DNA of 64,000 nt from Ignatzschineria sp. F8392 (GCF_002252045.1 NZ_NEFF01000003.1:236956-300955), one strand, 5' to 3'. Shown: positions 27,482 to 37,620, numbered from the stretch's first letter. A program made the numbers and translations. The notes: generated by a model not told the origin, from the sequence alone.

Positions 27482-27520
27482 TTAGTTGATACTCAACTAA
27501 AAAACTTGTGATATATCACA
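27482..27520 (-). promoter_or_regulatory. Two perfect palindromes, probable GntR operators
   Basis: TTAGTTGA-TAC-TCAACTAA (27482-27500) and TGTGATATATCACA (27507-27520) lie 10 and 35 bp upstream of the gntR start. The first is an 8-bp inverted repeat with a 3-bp spacer; the second has no mismatches. The spacing of 4 in TGTGA-N4-TCACA does not fit CRP (N6). 27521-27683 holds no gene. Confidence 0.65.
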
Positions 27521-27683
27521 GATCAATTCAAAATTAAGCTATAAAAATAAATATTGCAACTACTATTGCACTACTTTCCACAAAAAAGAGCCCTCTTCCA
27601 TCATGCTTTAAAAGCTCAAAAATAGCTCTAAAGCTGATTAAAATGGGCTTCTCTCAATAATCTTTAGATCACTTAAAAGTAAA

Positions 27684-28046
27684 TTATCCCTTTTTCATCA
27701 TCTTCGCTAAATCAGCAAAGGGATTATGGGTGGCGATATCGCTCTTTCCATCTCTATTTTCGGTACCATATTGGGCTGCCTCTTCTAATCGTTGATGTTC
27801 ATTATCATGGCAATAGAGACAGAGTAACTCCCAGTTACTGCCATCAGCGGGATTATTATCATGATTGTGATCTTTATGGTGAACCGTTAACTCTCGCAGA
27901 TTGCGGTGATCAAACTCACGTTGACAGCGTCCACAAATCCAAGGATAGAGCTTTAACGCTTGCTCTCGATAACCCTGCTCTCGTAAGCGTCTATTTTGAT
28001 GTGTCTCTGCAATAATCTGATCTAAACGGGATTTAGGTTGATTCAT
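27684..28046 (-). CDS. yajD: YajD-like HNH nuclease
   Basis: 120 aa. CGRCQREFDHRNLRELTVHHKDHN.. provides one CxxC pair and the HH of the HNH motif, followed by NWELLCLYCHDNEHQR with the second Cys pair and last His. Length and order match YajD, a widely conserved small HNH protein of unknown biological role. It lies 51 bp before pbpC's end on the same strand, downstream of pbpC, so it may be read through from it. Confidence 0.85.
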   Translation of the reverse strand: MNQPKSRLDQIIAETHQNRRLREQGYREQALKLYPWICGRCQREFDHRNLRELTVHHKDHNHDNNPADGSNWELLCLYCHDNEHQRLEEAAQYGTENRDGKSDIATHNPFADLAKMMKKG

Positions 28047-28097
28047 TCTCTTCCTCCAAAATTAAAAGAGATTAAGATTAATAGGGGTTAATAGGAA

Positions 28098-30599
28098 TTA
28101 ATAGGGAGCACGTAGCTCGAAATGAATATTGTGAAAATGACCTTGATCATCCTGCACCGTTAAACGATAAAGTCCCGGCATCATATTGGGAAGATCAAGA
28201 AGAGGAGCCTCCAATAGTTGTCCATTGAGATACCAATAGCGGGGGCCATTTCCTGTTGCCGTCAAGGGAAGTTGTTGATCATTTTGAAAGATGATACTCT
28301 CATCCACCAAGGTGGTGATCATCAACTTCTGTAAGGGATTCTCTCCTCTCTTACGCCCATCTCTCCCCAATTGCTTCTCTACTGATACTTCCCCCGATAC
28401 TTCCTCCGATGCTCCTACCAATAATTTCCCTGAGGTAGGTCGTGAGAGAGAGTCACGCGTTTGCAATGATTGCAATGGTTGTAATGGTTGTAATGATTGC
28501 AATAGAGCCGGCCAACCGGCATGAGGAAGCTCTCCCGGCGCATCATAGAGAGTTCCGGGGATTTTTCCACCAATGGTGTCGATGGAGAATCGTTGAAGGC
28601 AATCACGACCCGCCACCACGGCTGATGAGCGCCCAGAAGGCCAGCAGATCTGTGCCGATTCAATACCTACAGGCTTTGCAATCTCCCTTCTCTCTTCTGG
28701 TAGAAGTTGAAAGAGATCGAAAAGGAGCGGAACCGCACTATCACTAGCCATCATACCGATATTAGGGAGTCCATCGGGGCGCCCAATCCAGACACCAACA
28801 CTCCAATCGGCAGTGACACCAAAGGCCCAAGCATCCCGATGGCCATAGCTCGTTCCACTCTTCCATGCGATTCTTCGACTATTGAAGCGTTTCTGTGGCG
28901 CCACTCCTCTCAATGCTTTTACCACAAGCCAACTCGCCTCGGGAGAAAGAAAGGTTCTCCCCTCGCCCTTTTCTCTCAGCGCTTCGAGTGATTCCGCTTT
29001 TTCAAGTGATTCAGAGCGCGCTATATCAAAAGCGTAATCTTGCTCAGATTGGATAAAGTGGGGCTCCCGGACCGATCTAACCCACTGAAGAGGATAGACC
29101 TCTCCTGCTGTTGCTAAACTACTATAGAGACGAATCTGCTCCTCTAAAGAGATGCCTACGCCACCTAGAATTAGACTCAAAGTGGGAGTCTCACTATAGA
29201 GAGTAATACCGGCATCTCGTACCTTTTTGACAAAATAGTGGGGCGTTAATTGCTGAAAGATCTGCACAATGGGGATATTGAGCGAGAGCTGCAACGCGCG
29301 ATAGGCGGGAATCGCCCCCCGATAACGTTTATCAAAGTTTTGGGGCTCATAACCATCAAAAGAGCGGGGAAGATCTGTTAAGAGGCTCGCTTCATGGATA
29401 ATGCCGTAATCGAGCGCTAATCCATAAGCGAAAGGTTTAAGCGTAGAACCGGGGGAACGAATAGCCGGCACCATATCGACATACCCCGCCCGTTCTGAAT
29501 CAAAAAGGGCGAGGGATCCCACATAAGTCACCACTTCATGTGTTCGATTATCCACAATCAAGACTGCCGCCGAGAGTCGATCGGAAAATTGCTTTTCTCT
29601 CAAAGAGAGATAATCCTCCACCGCCTTTTGCAGACGATAATCGATCGTTGTCTCAATCTGGACAGCATCGGGATATTGCCGGCGTAGCCGTTCTGCTAAA
29701 AGAGGTGCAGAGAAAGGGGAGAAACTGGGCTGATAACGCACTGGATCGGCGATCGTTGCAAAGTAACGCGCCTCATCGATCTGCCCAAAATCGTAGAGTC
29801 GCTTTAGCACCTTATTGCGCGCCTCTTGAGCGGCTTGAAGTGAGCGATCGGGCCGATAGATCGAAGGCCGTTGTGGCAAGGCGACTAAAAGTGCGCTCTC
29901 AGGCAGGGTCAAGGCGATGGCCGGTTTTGAAAAGTAACGCTCAGCGGCGGCGGCAACGCCCTCAATATTTCCCCCCATCGGCGCTAAATTGAGATAGAAG
30001 GTGAGGATCTCCACTTTACTATAGGTTAGCTCTAGCTGTAGAGCCCGAAAGATCTGCGTCATCTTCCCCATAACCGTTCGAGGATGGGGATAGAGCAGAC
30101 GCGCCACTTGCATCGTTAAGGTCGAGCTACCGGAGACAACCTCCCCCGCCGAGATCCACTGTCCTAAAGCACGTAGCGTTGCAAAGGGATTGACCCCAAA
30201 ATGGTGATAAAAGTAGCGATCCTCATAAGTTAATAGTGCCGAAAGATAGCTAGGCGCCACCTCTTCCAGCGTTATCCAGTGTCGCAAGCGCCCTTCATGA
30301 TCGGTAAATTGTCGTAAAAGTTGTCCATCGGCAGCGACCACCGTGGTAGCAACAGAGATAACGGGCGGTTGCAACGGAAAGAGAAAATTGAGAAGAAGAA
30401 AGAGCAGCGCAGATAGAGAGAGCACTATAAACGGAGAGAGCCATACTAAACGCCAAAAAGAGCGCCATTGTCCCCACTTTTTAGGAACGATCCTTGATCT
30501 TATCTGAGGCTCCACTGGTAGATCGAGCTCTGATTCCACTTGTGAATCAACCGCTCGACCCTCCGCTGATCTCTCATTGTCACGATATTCCTGCTTCAC
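28098..30599 (-). CDS. pbpC: Penicillin-binding protein 1C
   Basis: 833 aa. One N-terminal membrane anchor (about residues 50-75), then a glycosyltransferase domain with TYEDRYFYHHFGVNP and GSSTLTMQVARLL, a transpeptidase domain with SPGSTLKPF (SxxK), LSLN (SxN) and WKSGTSYGHRDAW (KSG), and a C-terminal BiPBP_C beta domain. All catalytic motifs are intact. It polymerises and crosslinks peptidoglycan in the periplasm. It differs from enterobacteria in being divergent from yfhM. Between the transpeptidase and C-terminal domains is a slippery LQ/PL repeat. Confidence 0.95.
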   Translation of the reverse strand: MKQEYRDNERSAEGRAVDSQVESELDLPVEPQIRSRIVPKKWGQWRSFWRLVWLSPFIVLSLSALLFLLLNFLFPLQPPVISVATTVVAADGQLLRQFTDHEGRLRHWITLEEVAPSYLSALLTYEDRYFYHHFGVNPFATLRALGQWISAGEVVSGSSTLTMQVARLLYPHPRTVMGKMTQIFRALQLELTYSKVEILTFYLNLAPMGGNIEGVAAAAERYFSKPAIALTLPESALLVALPQRPSIYRPDRSLQAAQEARNKVLKRLYDFGQIDEARYFATIADPVRYQPSFSPFSAPLLAERLRRQYPDAVQIETTIDYRLQKAVEDYLSLREKQFSDRLSAAVLIVDNRTHEVVTYVGSLALFDSERAGYVDMVPAIRSPGSTLKPFAYGLALDYGIIHEASLLTDLPRSFDGYEPQNFDKRYRGAIPAYRALQLSLNIPIVQIFQQLTPHYFVKKVRDAGITLYSETPTLSLILGGVGISLEEQIRLYSSLATAGEVYPLQWVRSVREPHFIQSEQDYAFDIARSESLEKAESLEALREKGEGRTFLSPEASWLVVKALRGVAPQKRFNSRRIAWKSGTSYGHRDAWAFGVTADWSVGVWIGRPDGLPNIGMMASDSAVPLLFDLFQLLPEERREIAKPVGIESAQICWPSGRSSAVVAGRDCLQRFSIDTIGGKIPGTLYDAPGELPHAGWPALLQSLQPLQPLQSLQTRDSLSRPTSGKLLVGASEEVSGEVSVEKQLGRDGRKRGENPLQKLMITTLVDESIIFQNDQQLPLTATGNGPRYWYLNGQLLEAPLLDLPNMMPGLYRLTVQDDQGHFHNIHFELRAPY
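28462..28505 (-). repeat. 9-bp tandem repeat inside pbpC
   Basis: Five copies of TGCAATGAT-like units (variants TGTAATGGT) encode LQSLQPLQPLQSLQ in the linker before the BiPBP_C domain. The 9-bp unit keeps frame, so copy changes would only alter linker length. Confidence 0.85.
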
Positions 30600-31026
30600 A
30601 TAAGCACCCTTCTTCTCAACGCTTCATCGCCACTCCCCAAACTCTTAGGTAACCGCAACGATTCCCACTATTTGGAGGCGGAAAGAGCGACCAACGCCCT
30701 CTAATAACCCGCTCACTCTTCGATACCACTGTCAGATCTCTCACAAATATCTCTCTCAAATGGATCTCTCAAATGGCGGCGCTATCCAATAGCTCTCTCA
30801 AATAACGATTTTCTATCTCGATCATCTCTAATCACAGTTAAGCCATTCTATCGAACTTTAAGCCGATCATTGTAAAAAAAGAGTGACGAAAAGCTTTAAA
30901 GAAACATTTAAAGAGGCAAAAATCCCTCACATTAAACCGATCGATTGAATAAAAAAGCCACAAAAACTACACTTTTTTGGCATAATTAAGGTCACTGCCC
31001 CGAGAATCACAATAGAGAGGATCAAG

Positions 31027-34000
31027 ATGATGAAGAGAAAAAAAGTACTGGAGAAGCACTCTCCCTTAAGTAAATGCCGAAAAGAACTCCTCTTCCCGCT
31101 TCTGCTCCTCTACACCCTCCTCCTAATATTGATGCCCGCTTCAGCACAAGTCGAGTCGATCAATGCGGCAACGATAGAAGGAGAAGAGACCCTCTCTATC
31201 TTCTTCGACATGCCTCAAAGTTTCCCCCCAACATCGTTACAAAAACAATTTAGCGTCAAACGTTTCGATAGCGAACAAGAGCGCTATATTATCGATCAAC
31301 AAGGGCAGTGGCACTTGAGCAAAGATGGGTTTCGTCTCTCATACTTCCCGGTCGATAGTGGTAGTTATGAGGTCACAACTGAACTCTTTCCCCATCAGAA
31401 AGAGCACTCCCAACGCTCTGCTGAGATCTATATCGGCGAGCCGAGCCAAAGGGTAAAAATTTTAGGGCGCGGGCCGGTCTTACCGATAGAAAATGGGGCA
31501 CTACCGATAGAGATGATCGGCACCGATCAGGTCGATCTAGAGTTTTATGCTATCGATAATCTCCCCTCACTGCTTGAGCAATACTATATCGGTAATGATC
31601 TTAGTAGCTGGAGCTTTTCCCAATTGAACCGCGAGATCACCCCTGAAGCGATCTTTCGCTACCATACAACTCAACCGGCGACTAAAGGCACTGAAACGCA
31701 TCATCACCGAATTCCTCTGCCTAAAGAGATCGCTTCCGGCGCCTATCTTGTCACCGTCAATCCTGCCGGTGAAATCTATAAAAATATCGATGCCCGAATT
31801 ATCTTTATCACCGATATTGGGCTACAAGCACGCCTCTACCCTCAAAAAAGTCTGATTATTGCCAACCAATTCTCCACAGGTGAACCTCTCGAGGAGGGCT
31901 CACTTGAGGTTTGGCGCAATCAGAAGGGAAAACTGATCAAAGAGCGTAATCTCTGCCAATTTAAGGCGGGCCTCTGTGAAATCTCTCAAAGATTAAAGAG
32001 CCAAGATGTGATTGTTGTCCGAAAGGGAGAGGATCTCTCTGTGCTTCCTTTAAAGGAGATCGCCCTCGATCTAAATGAGTATGCCGTCACTGGAGAAGCG
32101 AGCCGAGATGAGATCGCCTATCTCTATAGCAATCGAACCCTCTATCGCCCCGGCGAGGTTGCAACGATCAATCTCTTAATGCGAGATTATGATGCTCGTC
32201 CCTTGCCGGCACAGCCGATCACCCTCTCTCTCATCGCTCCCGATGGAAAGAGATATCGAGATTACCGACTTGATGCACAAGCTGATGGTTTCTATCAAAA
32301 AGAGATTCCCCTTCCTGCTAGCGGTCAATTGGGATTATGGCAGATCGAAGCACGCACAGATTTAGCAAGTGATGCACCTTTAGGCGCCTTAAAAATTTAT
32401 CTTGAAGAGTTTCTTCCAGAGAGAATGGCGCTAACGCTTCTCTCCCCCCAAAAGCCCTATCTCTATCATGAAGATCTGCCGCTAACCATTGATAGCCACT
32501 ACCTCTTCGGCGCGCCGGCAGCGGAGAATCGTTACCGTTTAGAGAATCAATTCTCTATCGATCGGACCCCCTTTATCGGAAAAGAGGATTGGTATGCCGG
32601 AATGATTGAGTTCCCTTTCGATCGCTATCCTGCAGAATATCTACAAGAGGGATTACTCGATCGTAATGGGCATGCAAAAATCACCTTACAACTCCCTCAA
32701 ATCCCTGATACGGTGGAAGCGCCCTTCTCCGGCATCTTAACACTAAAAAGCCATGTAGCGATTCTCGATGGCTCTCTTCTCGGTATTACCCGTGAGATTG
32801 AACAACAATTTTGGCCCCATAAAGAGATTCCCGTTATTCGTCCTCTCTTTAGAGCTCGGGATCTCGGCTATGGCGATAGCGCCCGTTTTGAGCTCTTTAG
32901 TGCCGGCAGTGATGGAGAGATTGTCCCTAGCCAGCTCCTAATCACCTTAAAATATCAAGATCCCTCCTGTATCTGGATCTACAGTGCCGCCCGCGGTTGG
33001 GATTGCCAATATAGTAGTCGCTATCAGGTTATTGAGCAGAAGAGCGTCGATGCAGATCAGATCATTCACTATGAGGTCACGCCCAATAGCTGGGGGGAGT
33101 ATCTCCTCGAGGTGAAAGATCTCCAATCCGGCTTAATCTCCCAATACACCTTTAGTGGCCGTTGGGAAGAATCTAATAGTGGACAGTTACCCGCTGTCAA
33201 ACCGCAACATCTCAACCTAACAACCGAGAATCCCTTCTTCACTCCTGGTCAAGCTCTTAAGGTGACGATCGATGCACCCTTAGCGGGGAATTTAACCCTT
33301 CTTATCGAAGGGGAGGCGCCGCTCTATCATGAAAATTTAAGGGTTGAAGCAGGAAAAACATCGATCAATCTCCCAGCCGATCTTCCCTGGGATCGACACA
33401 ATCTCTATCTCTCAGCACTTCTCCTCTCTCGAAATAGTGAGGGGGAATTGGTGCGCTCATTTGGCGTCATTCCGCTTAAGGTCAATGAAGCCCATCGAGA
33501 GATTCGTCCCGAGATCGATCTTCCGGCGGTTGCTAAGCCTAATCAGCCACTGACCATTCGGGTCACGCTGCCAGAAGAGTCTACAAAAATGGCCGATAAG
33601 AGCCCCTTCTATGGCACGATCTCTATCACCGATAGCGGAATTCTCAATATGATCCCGCAAAAGCCCCTCTCACTCTTCGATGCCTTTTTTGGTCAGCGCC
33701 GTTATAGCGCAACCATTATCGACTACTATAGCCGTCTCTTTAAACGGGGAGAGGGTTCACTCCTCAACCCTCAATTTGGCGGCGATGGATTAGTGGTGGA
33801 AGAGGAGAATCAGCTTGCCCTCAACTTAACGGAGATGCCGACGGTTTCCCTCTCCTCCCCCCTTCTCTCTTTCAATGATGGAGAAGCAAGTTGGAAAGTT
33901 GAACTTCCTGATTTTAATGGCGAGGCGATTGTTGCCGTGAAACTTTTTAATGATTCTCAAGTGGGTGAGGCAGAAAAAGCGCTGATTATCCGTGCGCCCA

Positions 34001-36123
34001 TTATTGCCGATCTCCTTCCACCTCCCTTTATTCGCGTGGGAGATCAGAGCGCTTTAGCCTTAACGTTGATCAATATGGAACCAGAAGAGTCATTGACAGA
34101 GACGTTGACAGAGACCTTAAAAAGAGAAGGAGTTCCTGTCACGATCACGCTAAGTAGCGATACCATTCAAGTTCTCGATACAGCGGAATCTTCCGTACAG
34201 AAATCTCCCGAGCAACCCCCCGCTGTCTCAAAAGAGCTTGATCAAGCAAGAGAAGAGGAGCCATCTAACAAGATGCAAAGTAGCAAAGAGCCCCTTTGGC
34301 AACAGCATCTAATACTACCTTACAATGAGAAGCGGTTTGAACTGATTCCTATCACGCTCCCCTCATTAGCGACCGCAGAAGGAGCCACAATAGAAGCACC
34401 GGCAACCGTAACATTAACAATCGAGAGTCCCCTTTATCAGGCAACGCGCCACTATCAAATTGGTATTGTTCCCAAAACGATGCAGACAGCACAATATCAC
34501 CGACAATATCTCTCATCAAGCCAAAAGATCGATTTAAGCCACTGGCAGAAGCAGTATGAAGCGGGAGCAGAGAGCATCTTAACGCTCTCCAAAAATCCAA
34601 CGATCAATCCGGCACTCTATGCGCTGGAGCTCTTCAATTATCCTTACGCCTGTAGCGAACAACTGACTAGCCAAACCTTCCCTTGGCTCTTTAAGTCGCC
34701 GGCACTCAATTTGGTGAAGAGAAGCTTCTACCAAGCCCATCAAACCGATGAGACAAGAGAGGAGAACGCAACTCAAGAGAACTCAACAGCTCACTTCTCG
34801 GCGTGGGAAGAGTCGTTCGTGGAAGATCACCTTGCGCAACTCTTAGCAAGACAGCAACCCGACGGAGGCTTTCCCCTCTGGAATAGTGGGCCGAGCTTTC
34901 TGCCGGCGACCAACTATGTCACCGATCTTTTAGTCACGGCAAAGCGGGATCATTACACAATTGTGACCCAAGAGGCATTAGATGCCGCTTATCGCTACCT
35001 CCAAAGAGCCCTCAATCAGACGCAGGCAGAATTTAATCTCTATGGTTTAGAGATCTCCGATTATGCCAACGGATTAACAAGAGATTCACTCGCATCGATC
35101 AGCTACGCAAGCTGGCTTCTTGCCGACGGTGGGAAGATCTATCTTGCTGATCTACTCTTCCTCCCCCAATTAGCGCCTCGTCTAACGCCACTTGCAACCA
35201 CCTACTTAGGAGGGGCATTGATGATTTTAGGGGATACCAAAGGGGGATTAGCTCTCTTCTCCACCTTGCCGAACAAGATCGATCAAGCTGAGCAATATTA
35301 TGGTTACTACCAATCCTCTATTTCAGAGTTAGCCTTGATGATCGACCTTCTCAATCGACTCACTGATCGTGGTTATCCCATCTCTCTGGAGTTGAAAAAG
35401 GGGCTTTTTGATCGACTTAATCAACGCTTAGCTCATCAGAATAGCTTCTCCACGCAAGATCGTTACGCCTTAATTCGTTTAGGAAGTGATGCTGTCAAAG
35501 AGGAGACCCCTTTAAAAGTTATGATCAATGGTGAGCAGAAGATTCTTCAGAGCAATCAACCGATCGCGGCAGAAGAGATTGAGTCATTTGAGGCACTTGA
35601 GCCCCTCTTTATTCAATATATGATCGAAGGGGAGCCGAAAGAGCTTACAACCGCAACTCAATTTAAGATGCAATATCGAAACTCCCTCGATGCCGCACAA
35701 GGAAGAAGTTACCAAGTAGGGGAACAGATTGAAGTTAGCATCGAGATAACACCAGAAATCGATCTTCCCAACGCCCTCTTAACGGCGATGATTCCGGGAG
35801 GATTTAATCTTGTCAATCCTCATCTGATTGCCGGCATCGATGCAAAGGCGCCGGGAGATTTCGATGGCGAGAGATCAAGTTATTCGATCGAATCAGAAAA
35901 TCTCTCCTGGGAGGATCAAGAGCAAATTCATGAGGAGTATCGCCTCGATCGTTATGTCGCTTCACTGCCCCTTAGAGCCGGAGAGAAGGTGATCTTCCGC
36001 TACCTCTTAGAGGCGAGTGTGCCGGGAGAGTATCAGATGCCTACCACAATCATTGAGGATATGTATCTTCCTGATCGTCGCAATGTGATGACGCAGCCGG
36101 GGAAAATAATCATTACCCCTTAA
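31027..36123 (+). CDS. yfhM: Bacterial alpha-2-macroglobulin (YfhM-type)
   Basis: 1698 aa. A hydrophobic signal segment (residues ~20-42, ending PASAQVES) has no lipobox cysteine, so the protein looks periplasmic rather than lipid-anchored as in E. coli. Successive macroglobulin domains include LYRPGEVATINLLMRDYDAR. The thioester motif CSEQ is intact (Cys1209, Gln1212) in YPYACSEQLTSQTFPWL, followed by an alpha-helical thioester domain (ARQQPDGGFPLWN). Residues ~1060-1100 are a low-complexity linker. Family knowledge: traps foreign proteases by covalent capture and is partnered with PBP1C, which repairs the wall. The 427-bp shared upstream region contains diverged repeats of ATCTCTCAAATGG near 30735-30800. 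Confidence 0.95.
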   Translation: MMKRKKVLEKHSPLSKCRKELLFPLLLLYTLLLILMPASAQVESINAATIEGEETLSIFFDMPQSFPPTSLQKQFSVKRFDSEQERYIIDQQGQWHLSKDGFRLSYFPVDSGSYEVTTELFPHQKEHSQRSAEIYIGEPSQRVKILGRGPVLPIENGALPIEMIGTDQVDLEFYAIDNLPSLLEQYYIGNDLSSWSFSQLNREITPEAIFRYHTTQPATKGTETHHHRIPLPKEIASGAYLVTVNPAGEIYKNIDARIIFITDIGLQARLYPQKSLIIANQFSTGEPLEEGSLEVWRNQKGKLIKERNLCQFKAGLCEISQRLKSQDVIVVRKGEDLSVLPLKEIALDLNEYAVTGEASRDEIAYLYSNRTLYRPGEVATINLLMRDYDARPLPAQPITLSLIAPDGKRYRDYRLDAQADGFYQKEIPLPASGQLGLWQIEARTDLASDAPLGALKIYLEEFLPERMALTLLSPQKPYLYHEDLPLTIDSHYLFGAPAAENRYRLENQFSIDRTPFIGKEDWYAGMIEFPFDRYPAEYLQEGLLDRNGHAKITLQLPQIPDTVEAPFSGILTLKSHVAILDGSLLGITREIEQQFWPHKEIPVIRPLFRARDLGYGDSARFELFSAGSDGEIVPSQLLITLKYQDPSCIWIYSAARGWDCQYSSRYQVIEQKSVDADQIIHYEVTPNSWGEYLLEVKDLQSGLISQYTFSGRWEESNSGQLPAVKPQHLNLTTENPFFTPGQALKVTIDAPLAGNLTLLIEGEAPLYHENLRVEAGKTSINLPADLPWDRHNLYLSALLLSRNSEGELVRSFGVIPLKVNEAHREIRPEIDLPAVAKPNQPLTIRVTLPEESTKMADKSPFYGTISITDSGILNMIPQKPLSLFDAFFGQRRYSATIIDYYSRLFKRGEGSLLNPQFGGDGLVVEEENQLALNLTEMPTVSLSSPLLSFNDGEASWKVELPDFNGEAIVAVKLFNDSQVGEAEKALIIRAPIIADLLPPPFIRVGDQSALALTLINMEPEESLTETLTETLKREGVPVTITLSSDTIQVLDTAESSVQKSPEQPPAVSKELDQAREEEPSNKMQSSKEPLWQQHLILPYNEKRFELIPITLPSLATAEGATIEAPATVTLTIESPLYQATRHYQIGIVPKTMQTAQYHRQYLSSSQKIDLSHWQKQYEAGAESILTLSKNPTINPALYALELFNYPYACSEQLTSQTFPWLFKSPALNLVKRSFYQAHQTDETREENATQENSTAHFSAWEESFVEDHLAQLLARQQPDGGFPLWNSGPSFLPATNYVTDLLVTAKRDHYTIVTQEALDAAYRYLQRALNQTQAEFNLYGLEISDYANGLTRDSLASISYASWLLADGGKIYLADLLFLPQLAPRLTPLATTYLGGALMILGDTKGGLALFSTLPNKIDQAEQYYGYYQSSISELALMIDLLNRLTDRGYPISLELKKGLFDRLNQRLAHQNSFSTQDRYALIRLGSDAVKEETPLKVMINGEQKILQSNQPIAAEEIESFEALEPLFIQYMIEGEPKELTTATQFKMQYRNSLDAAQGRSYQVGEQIEVSIEITPEIDLPNALLTAMIPGGFNLVNPHLIAGIDAKAPGDFDGERSSYSIESENLSWEDQEQIHEEYRLDRYVASLPLRAGEKVIFRYLLEASVPGEYQMPTTIIEDMYLPDRRNVMTQPGKIIITP

Positions 36124-36356
36124 AGATCTCTCTTAAGCATCTCTCTCATTAATTCCCTCATTGAAGAGACCATCTTTAAATGCCGTGGTTGAGGGGAAAG
36201 TTGAGTATAATATTGGGGTATCACCTATTTGAGTATCACTCTTAACGGTAATATCTAAGGTGAGATCTCAGTCAAGATTCTGAATAAACGATCTAAGTAT
36301 AAGTAATCAGTAATAAGTAATCAGTACCATACTGTAAGGAATAGATAGAAAAAGAT

Positions 36357-37595
36357 ATGAGTTCATTTCAGACCTACTTGGTGGGCGGCGCCGTTCGAGA
36401 TAAACTTTTAGGCCATCCTTACCATGAGCATGATTGGGTTGTTGTGGGTGCAACGCCTGAAATAATGACCGATGCCGGCTATCTTCTCGTTGGCAAAGAC
36501 TTTCCAGTCTTCCTCCACCCTGAAACAAAAGAGGAGTATGCCCTTGCCCGCTCGGAGAGAAAAGTCGCCAAAGGTTATCAAGGCTTTGCTATCTCGGCAG
36601 ACCCCTCAATCACCTTGGAAGAGGATCTTCTTCGCCGAGATTTAACGATCAACGCGATGGCGGAAGATCAGGAGGGCAATCTGATAGATCCTTATGGCGG
36701 ATTTAAGGATCTCGAGGCGCGTATCTTACGCCATGTCAGTCCTGCTTTTGTGGAAGATCCTGTCCGCGTATTACGCCTTGCTCGCTTCTATGCGCGTTAT
36801 GCTCAATATGGATTTACCATTGCCGAAGAGACAAAAGCGCTGATTAAAACGATGATCGACTCAGGTGAGCTTGAAGCACTGACTGCGGAGCGAGTCTTCC
36901 AGGAGCTACTCAAAGCTCTCGGGGAGGCAACACCACACCACTTCTTTAATGCGCTTAGAGAAGTCGGAGCTCTTGAAATTCTCTTTCCTGAATTGGAAGC
37001 ACTCTTTGGTGTTCCACAAACGGCTAAATATCATCCTGAGATCGACTCCGGAGTCCATACATTGATGGCTCTTGAGGTTTCGACTCAAATTACCAATGAT
37101 CTCCCTACCCGTTTTGCCATTTTGTGCCATGACTTTGGTAAAGCGATCACCCCGCCGGAGGAATGGCCCAGCCATAAACTGCATGAAATTCGTGGTGTTC
37201 CCATTGTGGAACAATTTTGCGATCGGCTGAAAGTTCCTAAAGAGTTTCGTGAGATCGCCCTTAAAGTGACGGAATATCACCTCTTAATGCATCAGGCCTT
37301 TGTCCTCAAGCCGAAGACCATCTTAAAACTGCTCAAGCGCCTCGATGCTATTCGCAAGCCCCAAAATTTAATCCGCTTTGTTGATGCTTGTATGGCAGAT
37401 GCTCGCGGTCGATTACATTTCACAGAGCGGGAGTATCCACAACGAGAATATCTCCTCACCTTACAAGATGCGCTACAAGAGATCGATCTCAAACCGCTTA
37501 TTGCCGATGCCGATCGTAAGGAGATTCCTAATATCATTGAAAGAGCACAGATTAAAAAGCTACAGGAAACGATTAAAAATTACTCAAATATTTGA
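36357..37595 (+). CDS. cca: CCA-adding enzyme (multifunctional tRNA nucleotidyltransferase)
   Basis: 412 aa. N-terminal nucleotidyltransferase VGGAVRDKLLG, with HDWVVVGATPE supplying the DxD-like acidic pair, then RRDLTINAMA and EDPVRVLRLARF as in class II enzymes. The C-terminal HD domain (LCHDFGKAITP) shows it is the gammaproteobacterial multifunctional form with phosphodiesterase/phosphatase activity. It repairs or completes the CCA end of tRNAs. Its stop codon lies inside the -35 element of the promoter for the tRNA cluster that follows. Confidence 0.96.
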   Translation: MSSFQTYLVGGAVRDKLLGHPYHEHDWVVVGATPEIMTDAGYLLVGKDFPVFLHPETKEEYALARSERKVAKGYQGFAISADPSITLEEDLLRRDLTINAMAEDQEGNLIDPYGGFKDLEARILRHVSPAFVEDPVRVLRLARFYARYAQYGFTIAEETKALIKTMIDSGELEALTAERVFQELLKALGEATPHHFFNALREVGALEILFPELEALFGVPQTAKYHPEIDSGVHTLMALEVSTQITNDLPTRFAILCHDFGKAITPPEEWPSHKLHEIRGVPIVEQFCDRLKVPKEFREIALKVTEYHLLMHQAFVLKPKTILKLLKRLDAIRKPQNLIRFVDACMADARGRLHFTEREYPQREYLLTLQDALQEIDLKPLIADADRKEIPNIIERAQIKKLQETIKNYSNI

Positions 37596-37620
37596 CGCTA
37601 TAAAAATAATAGCCTATGAT
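37592..37620 (+). promoter_or_regulatory. Strong sigma70 promoter of the tRNA cluster
   Basis: TTGACG (37592-37597), 17-bp spacer, TATGAT (37615-37620). The cca stop TGA is part of the -35 box. Expected start is near 37627, 28 bp before the first tRNA. Confidence 0.85.

Noticed and set aside
27507..27520. CRP site
   Set aside because: TGTGA and TCACA are 4 bp apart, not 6, and it sits with another palindrome at the gntR start.
28291..29992. Several plus-strand frames of 77-150 aa opposite pbpC
   Set aside because: They shadow the intact pbpC gene on the other strand.
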